Shown in pieces: positions 1 through 7,411 of a DNA stretch of 22,061 nt. The DNA is taken from positions 1 through 22,061 of IMG/VR virus record IMGVR_UViG_3300006929_000145. One strand, 5' to 3'. The stretch comes from a virus. A model generated the notes under the pieces. That model saw only the letters and a program-made list of their open reading frames with translations, made no database searches and was not told where the DNA came from. The first letter of the stretch is position 1; each line of letters opens with the position of its first letter. The position numbers and the translations under genes are program-made.

Positions 1-216
1 AATACTGAAGATGACGTGTTGATTGATGAAGATAATACAGTATGGAATCTACTTACTGATTACTACTGGTCTAAAGATGCAAGTGCAGATAAAGTACAAA
101 CATTAGATGGTAATTGGGAAGACCAAACTCAAATAGATACAATAGAAACTGACTTAGGTAGTAACTTTAAATTCTCATGGGCTAGTACAACTGATACATG
201 GGATTCATTAACATAG
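1..216 (+). CDS. C-terminal end of an unknown acidic protein (partial)
   Basis: The reading frame is open from the first base of the window and ends with TAG at 214-216, so only the last 71 codons are visible. The visible part is acidic and rich in Asp, Thr and Trp, with segments such as NWEDQTQIDTIETDLGS and a terminus FSWASTTDTWDSLT. It has no membrane segment, Cys pair or recognisable catalytic motif. The alternating polar and aromatic residues look like a beta-rich virion surface or tail component, and the downstream virion genes point the same way, but this is inference. The true start lies outside the window. No family is recognised. Confidence 0.75.
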   Translation, partial: NTEDDVLIDEDNTVWNLLTDYYWSKDASADKVQTLDGNWEDQTQIDTIETDLGSNFKFSWASTTDTWDSLT

Positions 217-225
217 AAGGGAAAA

Positions 226-384
226 ATGATAAAAGATACTTTAAAAACAACATTGATAGGAACTAGTTCAGCTGGCGTAATTTTAACAGGCTGGTTACCA
301 GAAGTTGTAGCATTAATTGTAGGGGGTTTAACTGCAATTCATTTAGTAATAAAAATTGTTAAAGAGATAAAAAAAGGAGTATGA
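226..384 (+). CDS. Small holin-like membrane protein
   Basis: A 52-residue ORF starts with ATG nine bases after the previous stop, preceded by AGAAGGGAAAA as a weak ribosome-binding site. The peptide has a short basic N-terminus (MIKDTLK), a first hydrophobic stretch (about 9-23), a turn with WLPE, a second hydrophobic stretch (about 26-44, VVALIVGGLTAIHLVIKIV) and a Lys-rich tail (KEIKKGV). Two closely spaced membrane helices with charged ends fit a small class II-type holin, which would make holes in the inner membrane so that the phage lysin can act. No holin family can be named from so short a sequence. Its stop TGA overlaps the ATGATG start of the next gene, so the two are probably translationally coupled. 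Confidence 0.6.
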   Translation: MIKDTLKTTLIGTSSAGVILTGWLPEVVALIVGGLTAIHLVIKIVKEIKKGV

Positions 385-551
385 TGAATAAGTTATTCAG
401 TAAAGGTATTGGTTTTATAATGAAGAACATTATGACAGAATCAATCGTTAAAAGTATAGTAGGAGTATTAGGAGATTATCTTGTTAGCTCATCAAAGAAT
501 AAATTAGATGATAAGTTATGGGGTAGTGTTAAGAAAAAACTCAATATTTGA
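381..551 (+). CDS. Small basic protein of unknown function
   Basis: This 56-residue ORF begins at ATGATG, overlapping the TGA of the holin-like gene (ATGATGA), with AAAAAAGGAGT directly upstream as a good ribosome-binding site. The exact initiator (381 or 384) cannot be decided. The protein is Lys-rich, with an amphipathic helix-forming middle (ESIVKSIVGVLGDYLV) and a charged C-terminus (KLDDKLWGSVKKKLNI). No Cys, signal or catalytic motif is seen. It is probably a membrane-peripheral or virion-associated small protein, possibly acting with the upstream holin-like protein. That link rests only on the overlap and is weak. Its stop TGA overlaps the possible TTG start of the next gene (TTGA). 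Confidence 0.6.
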   Translation: MMNKLFSKGIGFIMKNIMTESIVKSIVGVLGDYLVSSSKNKLDDKLWGSVKKKLNI

Positions 552-865
552 AAGAGAATATGATACTATTAGAGGACCTTATTGTAGATAATCAAGCAGA
601 TAGCGTAGTTGAGTCTATAGGCGTAGAAAATGAAGAATCATTTTTAAGTAAGCCTAAAGAATGTTTACACTGTCAATCACGTGATTTGGAATCAATAGAG
701 GTACTAGGGGCAACAGATGAACCGATATTATGGGCATGTTTAAAATGTGATGCCTTATTTTTGAAGTTCTCACGCAGTAAAACAGAAGTTTTACTTGCTA
801 ATGCGAAAGGTCTTTGGACATCACCACTTGATTGGGGATTTAAAGAAAGAGACCTTTTCAGTTAG
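548..865 (+). CDS. Zinc-ribbon protein
   Basis: The ORF is 105 residues if translation starts at the TTG at 548, which overlaps the previous stop as TTGA, or 101 residues from the ATG at 560. ATG 560 has a weak AAAGAG upstream, so the start is undecided. An acidic N-terminal third is followed by a clear four-cysteine zinc ribbon, CLHC at 39-42 and CLKC at 64-67, with a hydrophobic strand after the second pair (ALFLKF). It ends in a Trp-rich segment (GLWTSPLDWGF). Small Cys4 ribbons in phages typically mediate nucleic-acid or protein contacts, for example in regulators or DNA-packaging accessory factors, but nothing here tells which. It is followed 12 nt later by the metallophosphoesterase gene, and the two look like a unit. 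Confidence 0.75.
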   Translation: MKENMILLEDLIVDNQADSVVESIGVENEESFLSKPKECLHCQSRDLESIEVLGATDEPILWACLKCDALFLKFSRSKTEVLLANAKGLWTSPLDWGFKERDLFS

Positions 866-877
866 GAGTTTTTTGAT

Positions 878-1654
878 ATGGCTAGTAGCGACAAAGGTGT
901 CGTCAAGCGTGCAATAGTCACGCCTGATAAACATGCACCTTTACACGATATAAAAGCAATTAATGTAGTAAAGCAGGCAATTGAAATAGTAAAACCTGAT
1001 ATATATGTTGATTTAGGTGATTTAGGTGAATTTTCAGGATGTTCACATTGGCAATGGAAGAGAAAGAAAAAGCCACCATTAGAGTTTATTTTACCTAAAG
1101 TAGAAGAAGATATTAGAGGTGTTAATGAATTGCTTGATGATATTGATGAATCGCTAGATAAGGTAAACGTGAAAACAAAGCATATATGTGCTGGTAATCA
1201 CGATGAATGGTTAGACTTTTTTAATGCAGAACATCCTTATTTAGATTTATCGTTTGAAAAGGCTGGCAAATTTAAAGAGCGTGGTTATAAATATCATGCA
1301 CCAGGTGAATATCTAAAGATTGGAAAATTATATTACTATCATGGACATCACTTTGGAGGGCAATATCACGCTTCTAATCACTTAAGAAAGTTGGGATGTA
1401 ATATAATATATGGACATCATCACTCTCTACAGCAAGATACAGTGACTCATATGGATGGACCAAAGTCAGCATGGAGTTTGGGATGCTTAAAGGATATGAG
1501 TAGCGAGAAGAATAAGTGGTTAGGTGGTAGGCAGCATAATTGGGCACATGCCTTTGCTGTAGTAGATTATTATAAGGGCGGCAGATTTACAGTTCATATA
1601 ATACAAATAATAGATGGAAAAGCCTCATTATGGGGTGAATTGATAAAAGGATAA
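878..1654 (+). CDS. Calcineurin-like metallophosphoesterase
   Basis: The 258-residue protein carries all the metal-binding motifs of the calcineurin-type phosphoesterase superfamily in order: TPDKHAP (D17, H19), VDLGD (D48), AGNHDE (N107, H108, D109), YYHGHH (H155, H157) and IIYGHHHS (H180-H182). These side chains hold two metal ions in the family and catalyse hydrolysis of phosphomonoester or phosphodiester bonds. The substrate cannot be told; nucleotides, nucleic-acid ends or protein phosphates are all possible. The first motif reads DKH rather than the commoner DxH with a small residue. Start ATG 878 has TAGGAG eight bases upstream. The length is usual for stand-alone phage phosphoesterases. 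It sits among virion and late genes rather than replication genes, which is an unusual place for a nucleic-acid processing enzyme. Confidence 0.9.
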   Translation: MASSDKGVVKRAIVTPDKHAPLHDIKAINVVKQAIEIVKPDIYVDLGDLGEFSGCSHWQWKRKKKPPLEFILPKVEEDIRGVNELLDDIDESLDKVNVKTKHICAGNHDEWLDFFNAEHPYLDLSFEKAGKFKERGYKYHAPGEYLKIGKLYYYHGHHFGGQYHASNHLRKLGCNIIYGHHHSLQQDTVTHMDGPKSAWSLGCLKDMSSEKNKWLGGRQHNWAHAFAVVDYYKGGRFTVHIIQIIDGKASLWGELIKG

Positions 1655-1656
1655 TT

Positions 1657-2028
1657 ATGAGTATATTAGCACATGTATTAAATAAGAAGAAAATAGACAA
1701 TCAATTGGAGACAGATAAAGCAGTGGCAGATAGAATGTTTCCTACAGAAGGTCATACGCATGCCGCTATGAGAATGCAGCGAGCTTTAGGTGAAGGGCAA
1801 TTACCTCCTTCTCAATATAGATGGAATAAAGACGTATTGCCTTGGAACATGTCTAGGCCTCATTGGACAGACATGATGTCTACTCAAGAGGGTTTAACGG
1901 ACGAAGAAGTAGCGCAGTTAAATAGTGATTATTATAGAATGAAGAATCTTCCTGAGGCTTTAAATACGCCAAAGAATATTGATATATTGATAAAAGCTGC
2001 TGAAAAAGATATATTTAATAAGTATTAA
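1657..2028 (+). CDS. Unknown soluble phage protein
   Basis: A 123-residue ORF starts two bases after the phosphoesterase stop, with AAAGGAT as ribosome-binding site. The protein is hydrophilic and probably mostly helical. It has a basic N-terminus (HVLNKKK), a His/Met-rich stretch (GHTHAAMRMQRALGEGQ), a Trp-rich middle (YRWNKDVLPWNMSRPHW) and a charged C-terminal helix (NIDILIKAAEKDIFNKY). There is no signal peptide, membrane helix or Cys. No family is recognised. Close spacing suggests co-translation with the phosphoesterase, and late expression is likely from the position. A small virion structural or assembly part is possible but unsupported by any motif. Confidence 0.7.
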   Translation: MSILAHVLNKKKIDNQLETDKAVADRMFPTEGHTHAAMRMQRALGEGQLPPSQYRWNKDVLPWNMSRPHWTDMMSTQEGLTDEEVAQLNSDYYRMKNLPEALNTPKNIDILIKAAEKDIFNKY

Positions 2029-2030
2029 AA

Positions 2031-2297
2031 ATGAATCCTATAGAGGTAATAGAAAAGTTTGGGATACCAATAGCTTTTTGTTTAGGATTAGCATGGTTTA
2101 TATATAAACAAAATAAGTATATTCAAGATGATTTAACAAAGGATATACATCAGAAGTTTAACAGATTAGAAGGAATTATTATTAAATTAATAGACCAACA
2201 AAAGAAGATGCAAATAGAGCAACGTGGTATAGTTAAATCATACCAAACATTAATTGACATCATAACACGTCTATTTAAATGGGATAAAAATGCCTAA
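2031..2297 (+). CDS. Membrane-anchored coiled-coil protein, BhlA/holin-like
   Basis: The 88-residue protein has one N-terminal hydrophobic helix (about 10-25, FGIPIAFCLGLAWFIY) followed by a long charged helix with coiled-coil character (KQNKYIQDDLTKDIHQKF and onward) and a basic C-terminal end. A single N-terminal anchor followed by a coil is the layout of small BhlA-type holin-like proteins and of some inner-membrane spanin subunits. Either would place it in the inner membrane during lysis. No clear ribosome-binding site precedes ATG 2031, which follows the previous stop by two bases, so translation probably depends on coupling. The last 8 nt overlap the start of the large tail gene. Confidence 0.65.
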   Translation: MNPIEVIEKFGIPIAFCLGLAWFIYKQNKYIQDDLTKDIHQKFNRLEGIIIKLIDQQKKMQIEQRGIVKSYQTLIDIITRLFKWDKNA

Positions 2298-5238
2298 ACA
2301 AGTATATAAGATAACACGTTTTGATGGAGGTTTAAATTCTGATTCAGACCCAAGAGATATTAATGATAGTGAATTAGCAGCTGCAACTGATATCGATACT
2401 AGTGCAATTGGACGTATTACTATGCTTGGTGGCTTTACAGAGCATGAAAGTACACAAGGAGGTGTTGATGGAGACGCAGCTTTAGCCAGTGGTGTAGCTG
2501 GTACAGGATTATTTTCATGGAGCAGTGATTATCGAATGGTAGCTGCTGATGAAGATGTAGATGAATCGGCAGAAGATAGAACAGATTATATATGCGCATA
2601 TGAAGTTGCAGGTGGAAATGCACTTCTTGCTTTATTTCAAAAACAATCAGGCGGTACTAAACATTGGGGAACAGCGGTTGGAGATGGTATGTTGGATTTG
2701 GGAGGAGCTGAAGGCACATTATCATTTTATGCAGCAAATGGAAATCTACGTGTTTCTGATTATAGTAATACAGCTAGTAATATTAGTAAATGGCTAGGTG
2801 TCATTACTCCTAAATTATATGGAGATGATGCTACTGGAACCACTCGAGCATATGGCAATTTTCATGGAAGTGGAGATAGTTTTAATACGACTTGTATAGC
2901 TGATACTCCAAGAACAGGTGGCGCTTCTACATATAAACCTTTATGGACAAATCAAATGATAGCTGGTTCTGCAACGCTAAAAGGATGTTTTCCAGAAGAA
3001 GATAACGGAGATGGAGATAAGTGTTGTGGTAATGCTATAATGTATAGTGCGTGGACACAATGGACTGTACGAACTAGTGATACCTTTACGTATGATGCCG
3101 ATAATGGTGGTGGAGATACGGATAGTGAAATTCAAGATGATGCAAATTATGATGGCACTCCTGATGGAGATAGGTTATATGGTTTTGAAGCAGGAGATAC
3201 TGTACGAGTATATGGTTTTTCAACTTCTGCTAATAATTGGAATGCAGTTGCACTAAAATCTGTAGCTAACGATGATACTATAACTATTAATGCTAATTTA
3301 GGCACTGATGAAAATGCAGGACAACTTGTAAAAATAGCTCGTATTACAGCAAATAGTGCTGCAAATCAAGTGGCAGGTGGCGCTGCATTTGCTAATGAAG
3401 GTTCAGATATTGGAAGCGCACATGATACTGCAGCAGCAGCTGCTACTGGTAGACAATGGGGTGCAGGGTTAATATTTGCAGAAGATACTAATGGTAATAA
3501 TACAGGTACCTGGATGCCTTCTACGAATACACGTTATAAATTTTATATTACTACAGTATATGATGATGGTACACAAGAAAGTTTACCGCAATTAATGGCT
3601 CTGTATGGTTCTGAAGGTATGGTAGAAGGTGCATCCGATGAACATGATTTAAATTTTAGTGGCACAACTGCAAAATCAGATTTATATTTTTCCAAAGGTG
3701 TTGCAGAAAAAGACCAAACCAAAACAACACATAACCAAAAGGGTGAAAATATTGCTTTGCATTTAAAGCCAATACTTAAAATAAATGGTGCAGTATATAA
3801 TTCAAATACTAATGCAGATGTATTTGCATTTGGTGCTCCAGCTGAAAATTCAATAGCTGGGAATCCTAGAATATCAGGAGTAAGAATGTATTGGGCATCT
3901 AGTGACGATGGCTATTCAGAATTATGGCGTATATTTGATTGTGATTTTTTTAAAGGCACCAAGACATATGGAATGGATAGTGCGTCTGGTTCAGGGGGTT
4001 GGGCTCCATGGCAACATGTTGGTATGTATCCAAATAGTGATTTAGCTACTAATGCTTATGGTCATTATATGATACCTGATTGGGATACTGGTAACAGGTT
4101 TACTAATCCTCCTAAATTTTTATCATATTTTACTGCAAATGGACACTCTCATAATGAAGATATTGTATTAAATAGTTTTAAATCTGCTGTAGTTGCTAAT
4201 AACCGTGTATACGCAGGTAATGTTAATCAAACAGTAGATGGACAGCCAACACAGTTTTCCGATAGAATAATGAAATCTCCTATTGGTCAATTTGATAAAT
4301 TTCCAGCTAGTAATTATCTACAAGTTGCTAAAAATGATGGAGATGAAATTGTTGCTTTGGCTACATTTGGTGATAGATTATTACAATTTAATAAGAACGT
4401 GATGTATATTATAAATATTTCACAAGTAGATGAGTTTATGGAATCAGAACATAAATTTAAAGGAGTAGAAAGTCCAGCTTCAGTTTTTACTACTGATAAA
4501 GGTATAGCTTGGGCTAATAAATTAGGAGCATATTTTTACGATGGTAGTAGAGTTCATGATTTATTAAGAAGAAAAGAAGCTATGCTAATATCTCAAAGCA
4601 CGTGGTCTGCTTTTGCAGATACTGCAATTATGACTGGATATATTAGTTCAAAACATCAATTGATATTTGGTGCAGATATTGGTGCTGGTGCTTCTGGCGA
4701 GGCTTATATTTATAGTTTAACAACACGTAGTTGGGTTAAGACAAGCGCTGCAACAGTTGCTGATGAAATCAAATCAAATTTTACAACCGATTATAATGGT
4801 GATTTAATATATTATGATTATGGTGGTGGGACTATGCAAGTTTGGGATTCCGCTCCTGATTTAAGTAGTTCTGTGAATATATTAACAAAAGATATTGACT
4901 TTGGACAACCATCAGTACGTAAAAAGATTTATAAAGTATATATATCTTATAAAGGTGATGCATCGGCTGTTGAGCTAAGATATAGTATTAATGGAGATAC
5001 AGATACCCCCACAACTACATTTTATAGAACTCAAACAGATGGTTCTAGCGATGGAACGAATACAGACTCAACACCTTTATTAAATGTAGGTGCTGATGAT
5101 TGGGTAAATGCAGAACTTAAACCTACTGTATCTATTAATAATATATATAGCTTTCAATTGTATTTTGATGGTACTGCAGCAGCAGATTTTGAAATTAATG
5201 ATATATCGATAGTATATAGAATGAAGAGCATTAAATAA
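2290..5238 (+). CDS. Tail hub / DNA-stabilisation-type virion protein
   Basis: The 982-residue protein opens with a motif typical of phage tail hub, tail tubular or packaged-DNA stabilisation proteins: residues 5-47 contain RFDGGLNSDSDPRDINDSEL and a later GRITMLGGF. The middle is Gly/Asp/Asn/Thr-rich and looks like beta-sandwich insertion. From about 632 to 760 the family-like core returns, with NNRVYAGN, a region ending GDRLLQFNKNVMYII, then FKGVESP and GIAWANKLGAYFYDG. These repeated strand patterns resemble the propeller-like hubs of short-tailed phages. The C-terminus is again beta-rich (about 870-980). It is far longer than the usual 400-800 residues, mainly through the N-terminal insert at about 70-420. 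ATG 2290 overlaps the previous gene by 8 nt and has no strong ribosome-binding site. It probably forms the channel below the head, which is inference. Confidence 0.75.
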   Translation: MPKQVYKITRFDGGLNSDSDPRDINDSELAAATDIDTSAIGRITMLGGFTEHESTQGGVDGDAALASGVAGTGLFSWSSDYRMVAADEDVDESAEDRTDYICAYEVAGGNALLALFQKQSGGTKHWGTAVGDGMLDLGGAEGTLSFYAANGNLRVSDYSNTASNISKWLGVITPKLYGDDATGTTRAYGNFHGSGDSFNTTCIADTPRTGGASTYKPLWTNQMIAGSATLKGCFPEEDNGDGDKCCGNAIMYSAWTQWTVRTSDTFTYDADNGGGDTDSEIQDDANYDGTPDGDRLYGFEAGDTVRVYGFSTSANNWNAVALKSVANDDTITINANLGTDENAGQLVKIARITANSAANQVAGGAAFANEGSDIGSAHDTAAAAATGRQWGAGLIFAEDTNGNNTGTWMPSTNTRYKFYITTVYDDGTQESLPQLMALYGSEGMVEGASDEHDLNFSGTTAKSDLYFSKGVAEKDQTKTTHNQKGENIALHLKPILKINGAVYNSNTNADVFAFGAPAENSIAGNPRISGVRMYWASSDDGYSELWRIFDCDFFKGTKTYGMDSASGSGGWAPWQHVGMYPNSDLATNAYGHYMIPDWDTGNRFTNPPKFLSYFTANGHSHNEDIVLNSFKSAVVANNRVYAGNVNQTVDGQPTQFSDRIMKSPIGQFDKFPASNYLQVAKNDGDEIVALATFGDRLLQFNKNVMYIINISQVDEFMESEHKFKGVESPASVFTTDKGIAWANKLGAYFYDGSRVHDLLRRKEAMLISQSTWSAFADTAIMTGYISSKHQLIFGADIGAGASGEAYIYSLTTRSWVKTSAATVADEIKSNFTTDYNGDLIYYDYGGGTMQVWDSAPDLSSSVNILTKDIDFGQPSVRKKIYKVYISYKGDASAVELRYSINGDTDTPTTTFYRTQTDGSSDGTNTDSTPLLNVGADDWVNAELKPTVSINNIYSFQLYFDGTAAADFEINDISIVYRMKSIK

Positions 5239-5732
5239 TGTTTATTAATAAAGATGAATTAAGAAGATTAGCTAATAAAAAAGCATCACGTCCTATGATT
5301 GGTCAGGGTATACCTGCGCCTAATGAGGGAATTGATGGAGATTTTCGTTTGAATAGTACTCCTTCTGGTGTTAAATTATATGCTAAATATGCTGGGCAAT
5401 GGTTTGGATTTAGCCCTGATACAGCAGTTGATATTGAGCAATTCTCTAGAGATGTTGATGATAGTCTGTCAGATGAAGGTAGTATAGTATTTCCAGGGGG
5501 TTTTATGATGGCATGGGGTAAACATGTTACAGATGAGACAACTGAAACAATAACTTTTCCAACGAAGTTTCCGACTAAATGTGCTGCAGTATATTTAACA
5601 GGACAAGTTGCAGCTGATGATACTGGCTCTACTAGCGACCACGTTGTGACAAGTACCCCTACAGCAACAGGATTTACAATTAGTAGTTATACTAGTTTAG
5701 ATGCAGTATATTGGTTAGCAATAGGTAATTAA
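5238..5732 (+). CDS. Short tail-fibre-like protein with gp53-like C-terminal domain
   Basis: This 164-residue protein starts at an ATG whose first base is the last base of the previous stop (TAATG), a sign of coupling. Residues 1-80 contain a charged helix (DELRRLANKKASRP), a short beta motif (GIDGDFRLNSTPSGVKLYAK) and WFGF. Residues 83-164 match the pattern of the gp53-like C-terminal domain found at the tips of phage tail fibres: FPGGFMMAWG, TITFPTKFPTKCAAVYLTG, TATGFTI, and a final YWLAIGN. In the family this domain forms a trimeric beta structure at the distal end that contacts the host or an attached protein. The short length suggests a compact adaptor or spike rather than a long fibre. 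The assignment rests on pattern memory, not alignment. Confidence 0.75.
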   Translation: MFINKDELRRLANKKASRPMIGQGIPAPNEGIDGDFRLNSTPSGVKLYAKYAGQWFGFSPDTAVDIEQFSRDVDDSLSDEGSIVFPGGFMMAWGKHVTDETTETITFPTKFPTKCAAVYLTGQVAADDTGSTSDHVVTSTPTATGFTISSYTSLDAVYWLAIGN

Positions 5733-5741
5733 AGGAAGATT

Positions 5742-6602
5742 ATGGCAAGTAAGCAATTTTATAAAAGACTATTACAAAACGATTTAAAGAAAACACTTAA
5801 ATTGCAGCAAGAAGAATATGAAGCACAGCAAGCACAGGCTAAAAAAGAAGGTGCATGGGGAAGTATAGGAGGTACTCTTGGTGGTTTAATAGGTCAATTT
5901 GGTGCTCCTGCTTTAGCATTAGCACTTGCTCCTATGACTGGTGGAACTAGTTTATTGGCTATGTCTGCATTGGGTGCTGCAGCTGGTTCATATTTAGGTT
6001 CAAAAGTAGGTGCAGAAGTTGCTCCAGGAGAGTTATCTTCAGGAGATATTACAGGAGGAGATAGTGATTTAGGCAAAGGTTCTTTAGGCGAGTATAAAAA
6101 ATCTGTTAATAGATTAGGTGCGTCTTTAGAAACTGACCGTCAAACATCAGCATTAAAAACAGGTGCTACAGCTGCAGCTACAGGTATAACAATGGGTGCA
6201 GATAAATATGCCAACTATGTTAAAAACCCATATCGTTATTATTTTCCAAAAGAAGATGCTGCAGGTATGACTTCTAGTATTGTAGAAGGAAAAGATAAAT
6301 ATAGCATTTTAGACATTGTACAACAAACAGGTACAACAGGTGGTACTTCTGGTGCGGCATATATTCCTGATGCTACCAAAGAATTGGCAGCAAGACAATC
6401 TGTCACTGAACTTGATGATTTATTAGCGGCAGGTGCATATAAAGACCCAAGTATAAATTATAGCGAATTGGCAGCTCAACAAAGTAAGGATGAGATGGCA
6501 TTATATGAACAAACTAAATATCGTCCAGCAGCTATAGATGACGACCCGATACATACAAATTTATTACAAGCAGTACGTAATCCATATATAAGATACGAAT
6601 AG
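5742..6602 (+). CDS. Probable internal virion / DNA-ejection protein
   Basis: The ORF encodes 286 residues, with AAAGGAAG as ribosome-binding site. The first 40 residues are a charged Gln-rich helix (LKLQQEEYEAQQAQAKK). They are followed by a Gly/Ala-rich hydrophobic stretch (about 46-90, including FGAPALALALAPMTGGTS) able to enter or cross a membrane, then acidic and polar segments and a C-terminal KYRPAA...RNPYIRYE tail. A helix followed by a glycine-zipper-like apolar segment is common in proteins stored in the capsid of short-tailed phages and ejected to form a trans-envelope conduit. The NPYRYYFPKE and NPYIRYE sequences near 162 and the C-terminus are similar to each other. No named family is recognised, and the ejection role is inferred from composition and neighbours. 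Confidence 0.7.
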   Translation: MASKQFYKRLLQNDLKKTLKLQQEEYEAQQAQAKKEGAWGSIGGTLGGLIGQFGAPALALALAPMTGGTSLLAMSALGAAAGSYLGSKVGAEVAPGELSSGDITGGDSDLGKGSLGEYKKSVNRLGASLETDRQTSALKTGATAAATGITMGADKYANYVKNPYRYYFPKEDAAGMTSSIVEGKDKYSILDIVQQTGTTGGTSGAAYIPDATKELAARQSVTELDDLLAAGAYKDPSINYSELAAQQSKDEMALYEQTKYRPAAIDDDPIHTNLLQAVRNPYIRYE

Positions 6603-6611
6603 GATAAGAAT

Positions 6612-7388
6612 ATGTCATTACTTAAAAGTATTATAGCAGCACAAGGTAGAAATGGTGATACAGAATTAGCTCATGTTAATCCTGAAGAAAAAGCATTATT
6701 AAAATCTCTTGGAGGTTCAGGTACTATAAATCCTGTAACTGGACTAAGAGAGTATAGTAATTTGGATGGGATGAATATGGACATTGTGAGGGACGCAAAC
6801 AGGGAGAGGATGGAGAGATGGAAAAAGGAGTCAGCTAGTGCAAAGTCCCAAGAAAGTTACGAAAAACAGGTGGCAGCAGATGAAATGACATGGTCTGATG
6901 GTTCTGGTACTGAACCTATGGAGCGTTATACCGGTTGGGATGAATATGCAGAAAAAGATTGGAGTGAGGACGAATTTTTTGAAATGAGTTCTACAGAAAA
7001 AAGGATTATGGCTCAAGACATATTTAAAGCTGATACTGATTATGCATCATTTAATAAATGGAGTCAATATGGTCCTAAATATGATATGGATGCACAAAGG
7101 AAACGATTAACTGAAACTGGGACTGATATTAGTAACATTGGGGAATCTGGACAATCTAGTTTATTAAGTTTATCACAAGGGCAAGAAGGACAAGCTGCGA
7201 AACGTGGTTTTGCATCAACTGGAAATCCTATGGTGGATAGGCAAAGAGAAAATATTTTTAAAGGTATGAGTAAAGATATAACAAGTAGTTATGATGCATA
7301 TCAAGATTCTGTTACCGCACAAAGAAAAGACTACCAAGAAGAATGGGAAGGTGCCCTAATGGATTATATTGATGCAGTTAACGCTTAA
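6612..7388 (+). CDS. Unknown, probable virion-associated protein
   Basis: A 258-residue hydrophilic protein starts nine bases after the previous gene, with TAGGAT upstream. It is rich in Glu, Lys, Ser and Met and probably helical, for example DMNREM-like charged repeats near 60-80 and the C-terminal helix ending in EWEGALMDYIDAVNA. A Ser/Gly/Gln linker (SGQSSLLSLSQGQEGQ) divides the halves, and GFASTGNPMVDRQRENIF near 200 resembles a conserved capsid-internal protein segment only in a general way. There is no membrane helix. A patch of about 80 bases near 6765-6850 uses AGG, GAG, GTG and GAC codons far more than its neighbours. Position between two probable ejection proteins suggests an internal virion role. 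Confidence 0.7.
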   Translation: MSLLKSIIAAQGRNGDTELAHVNPEEKALLKSLGGSGTINPVTGLREYSNLDGMNMDIVRDANRERMERWKKESASAKSQESYEKQVAADEMTWSDGSGTEPMERYTGWDEYAEKDWSEDEFFEMSSTEKRIMAQDIFKADTDYASFNKWSQYGPKYDMDAQRKRLTETGTDISNIGESGQSSLLSLSQGQEGQAAKRGFASTGNPMVDRQRENIFKGMSKDITSSYDAYQDSVTAQRKDYQEEWEGALMDYIDAVNA

Positions 7389-7411
7389 AATAATTATTAA
7401 AGGATAGTATT

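Noticed and set aside
2435-3256. Several short open frames on both strands within the tail hub gene
   Set aside because: Their compositions (His/Leu-rich or Met/Ile-rich) are what shifted reading of the GAT/GGT-rich hub gene gives, and none has independent signals.
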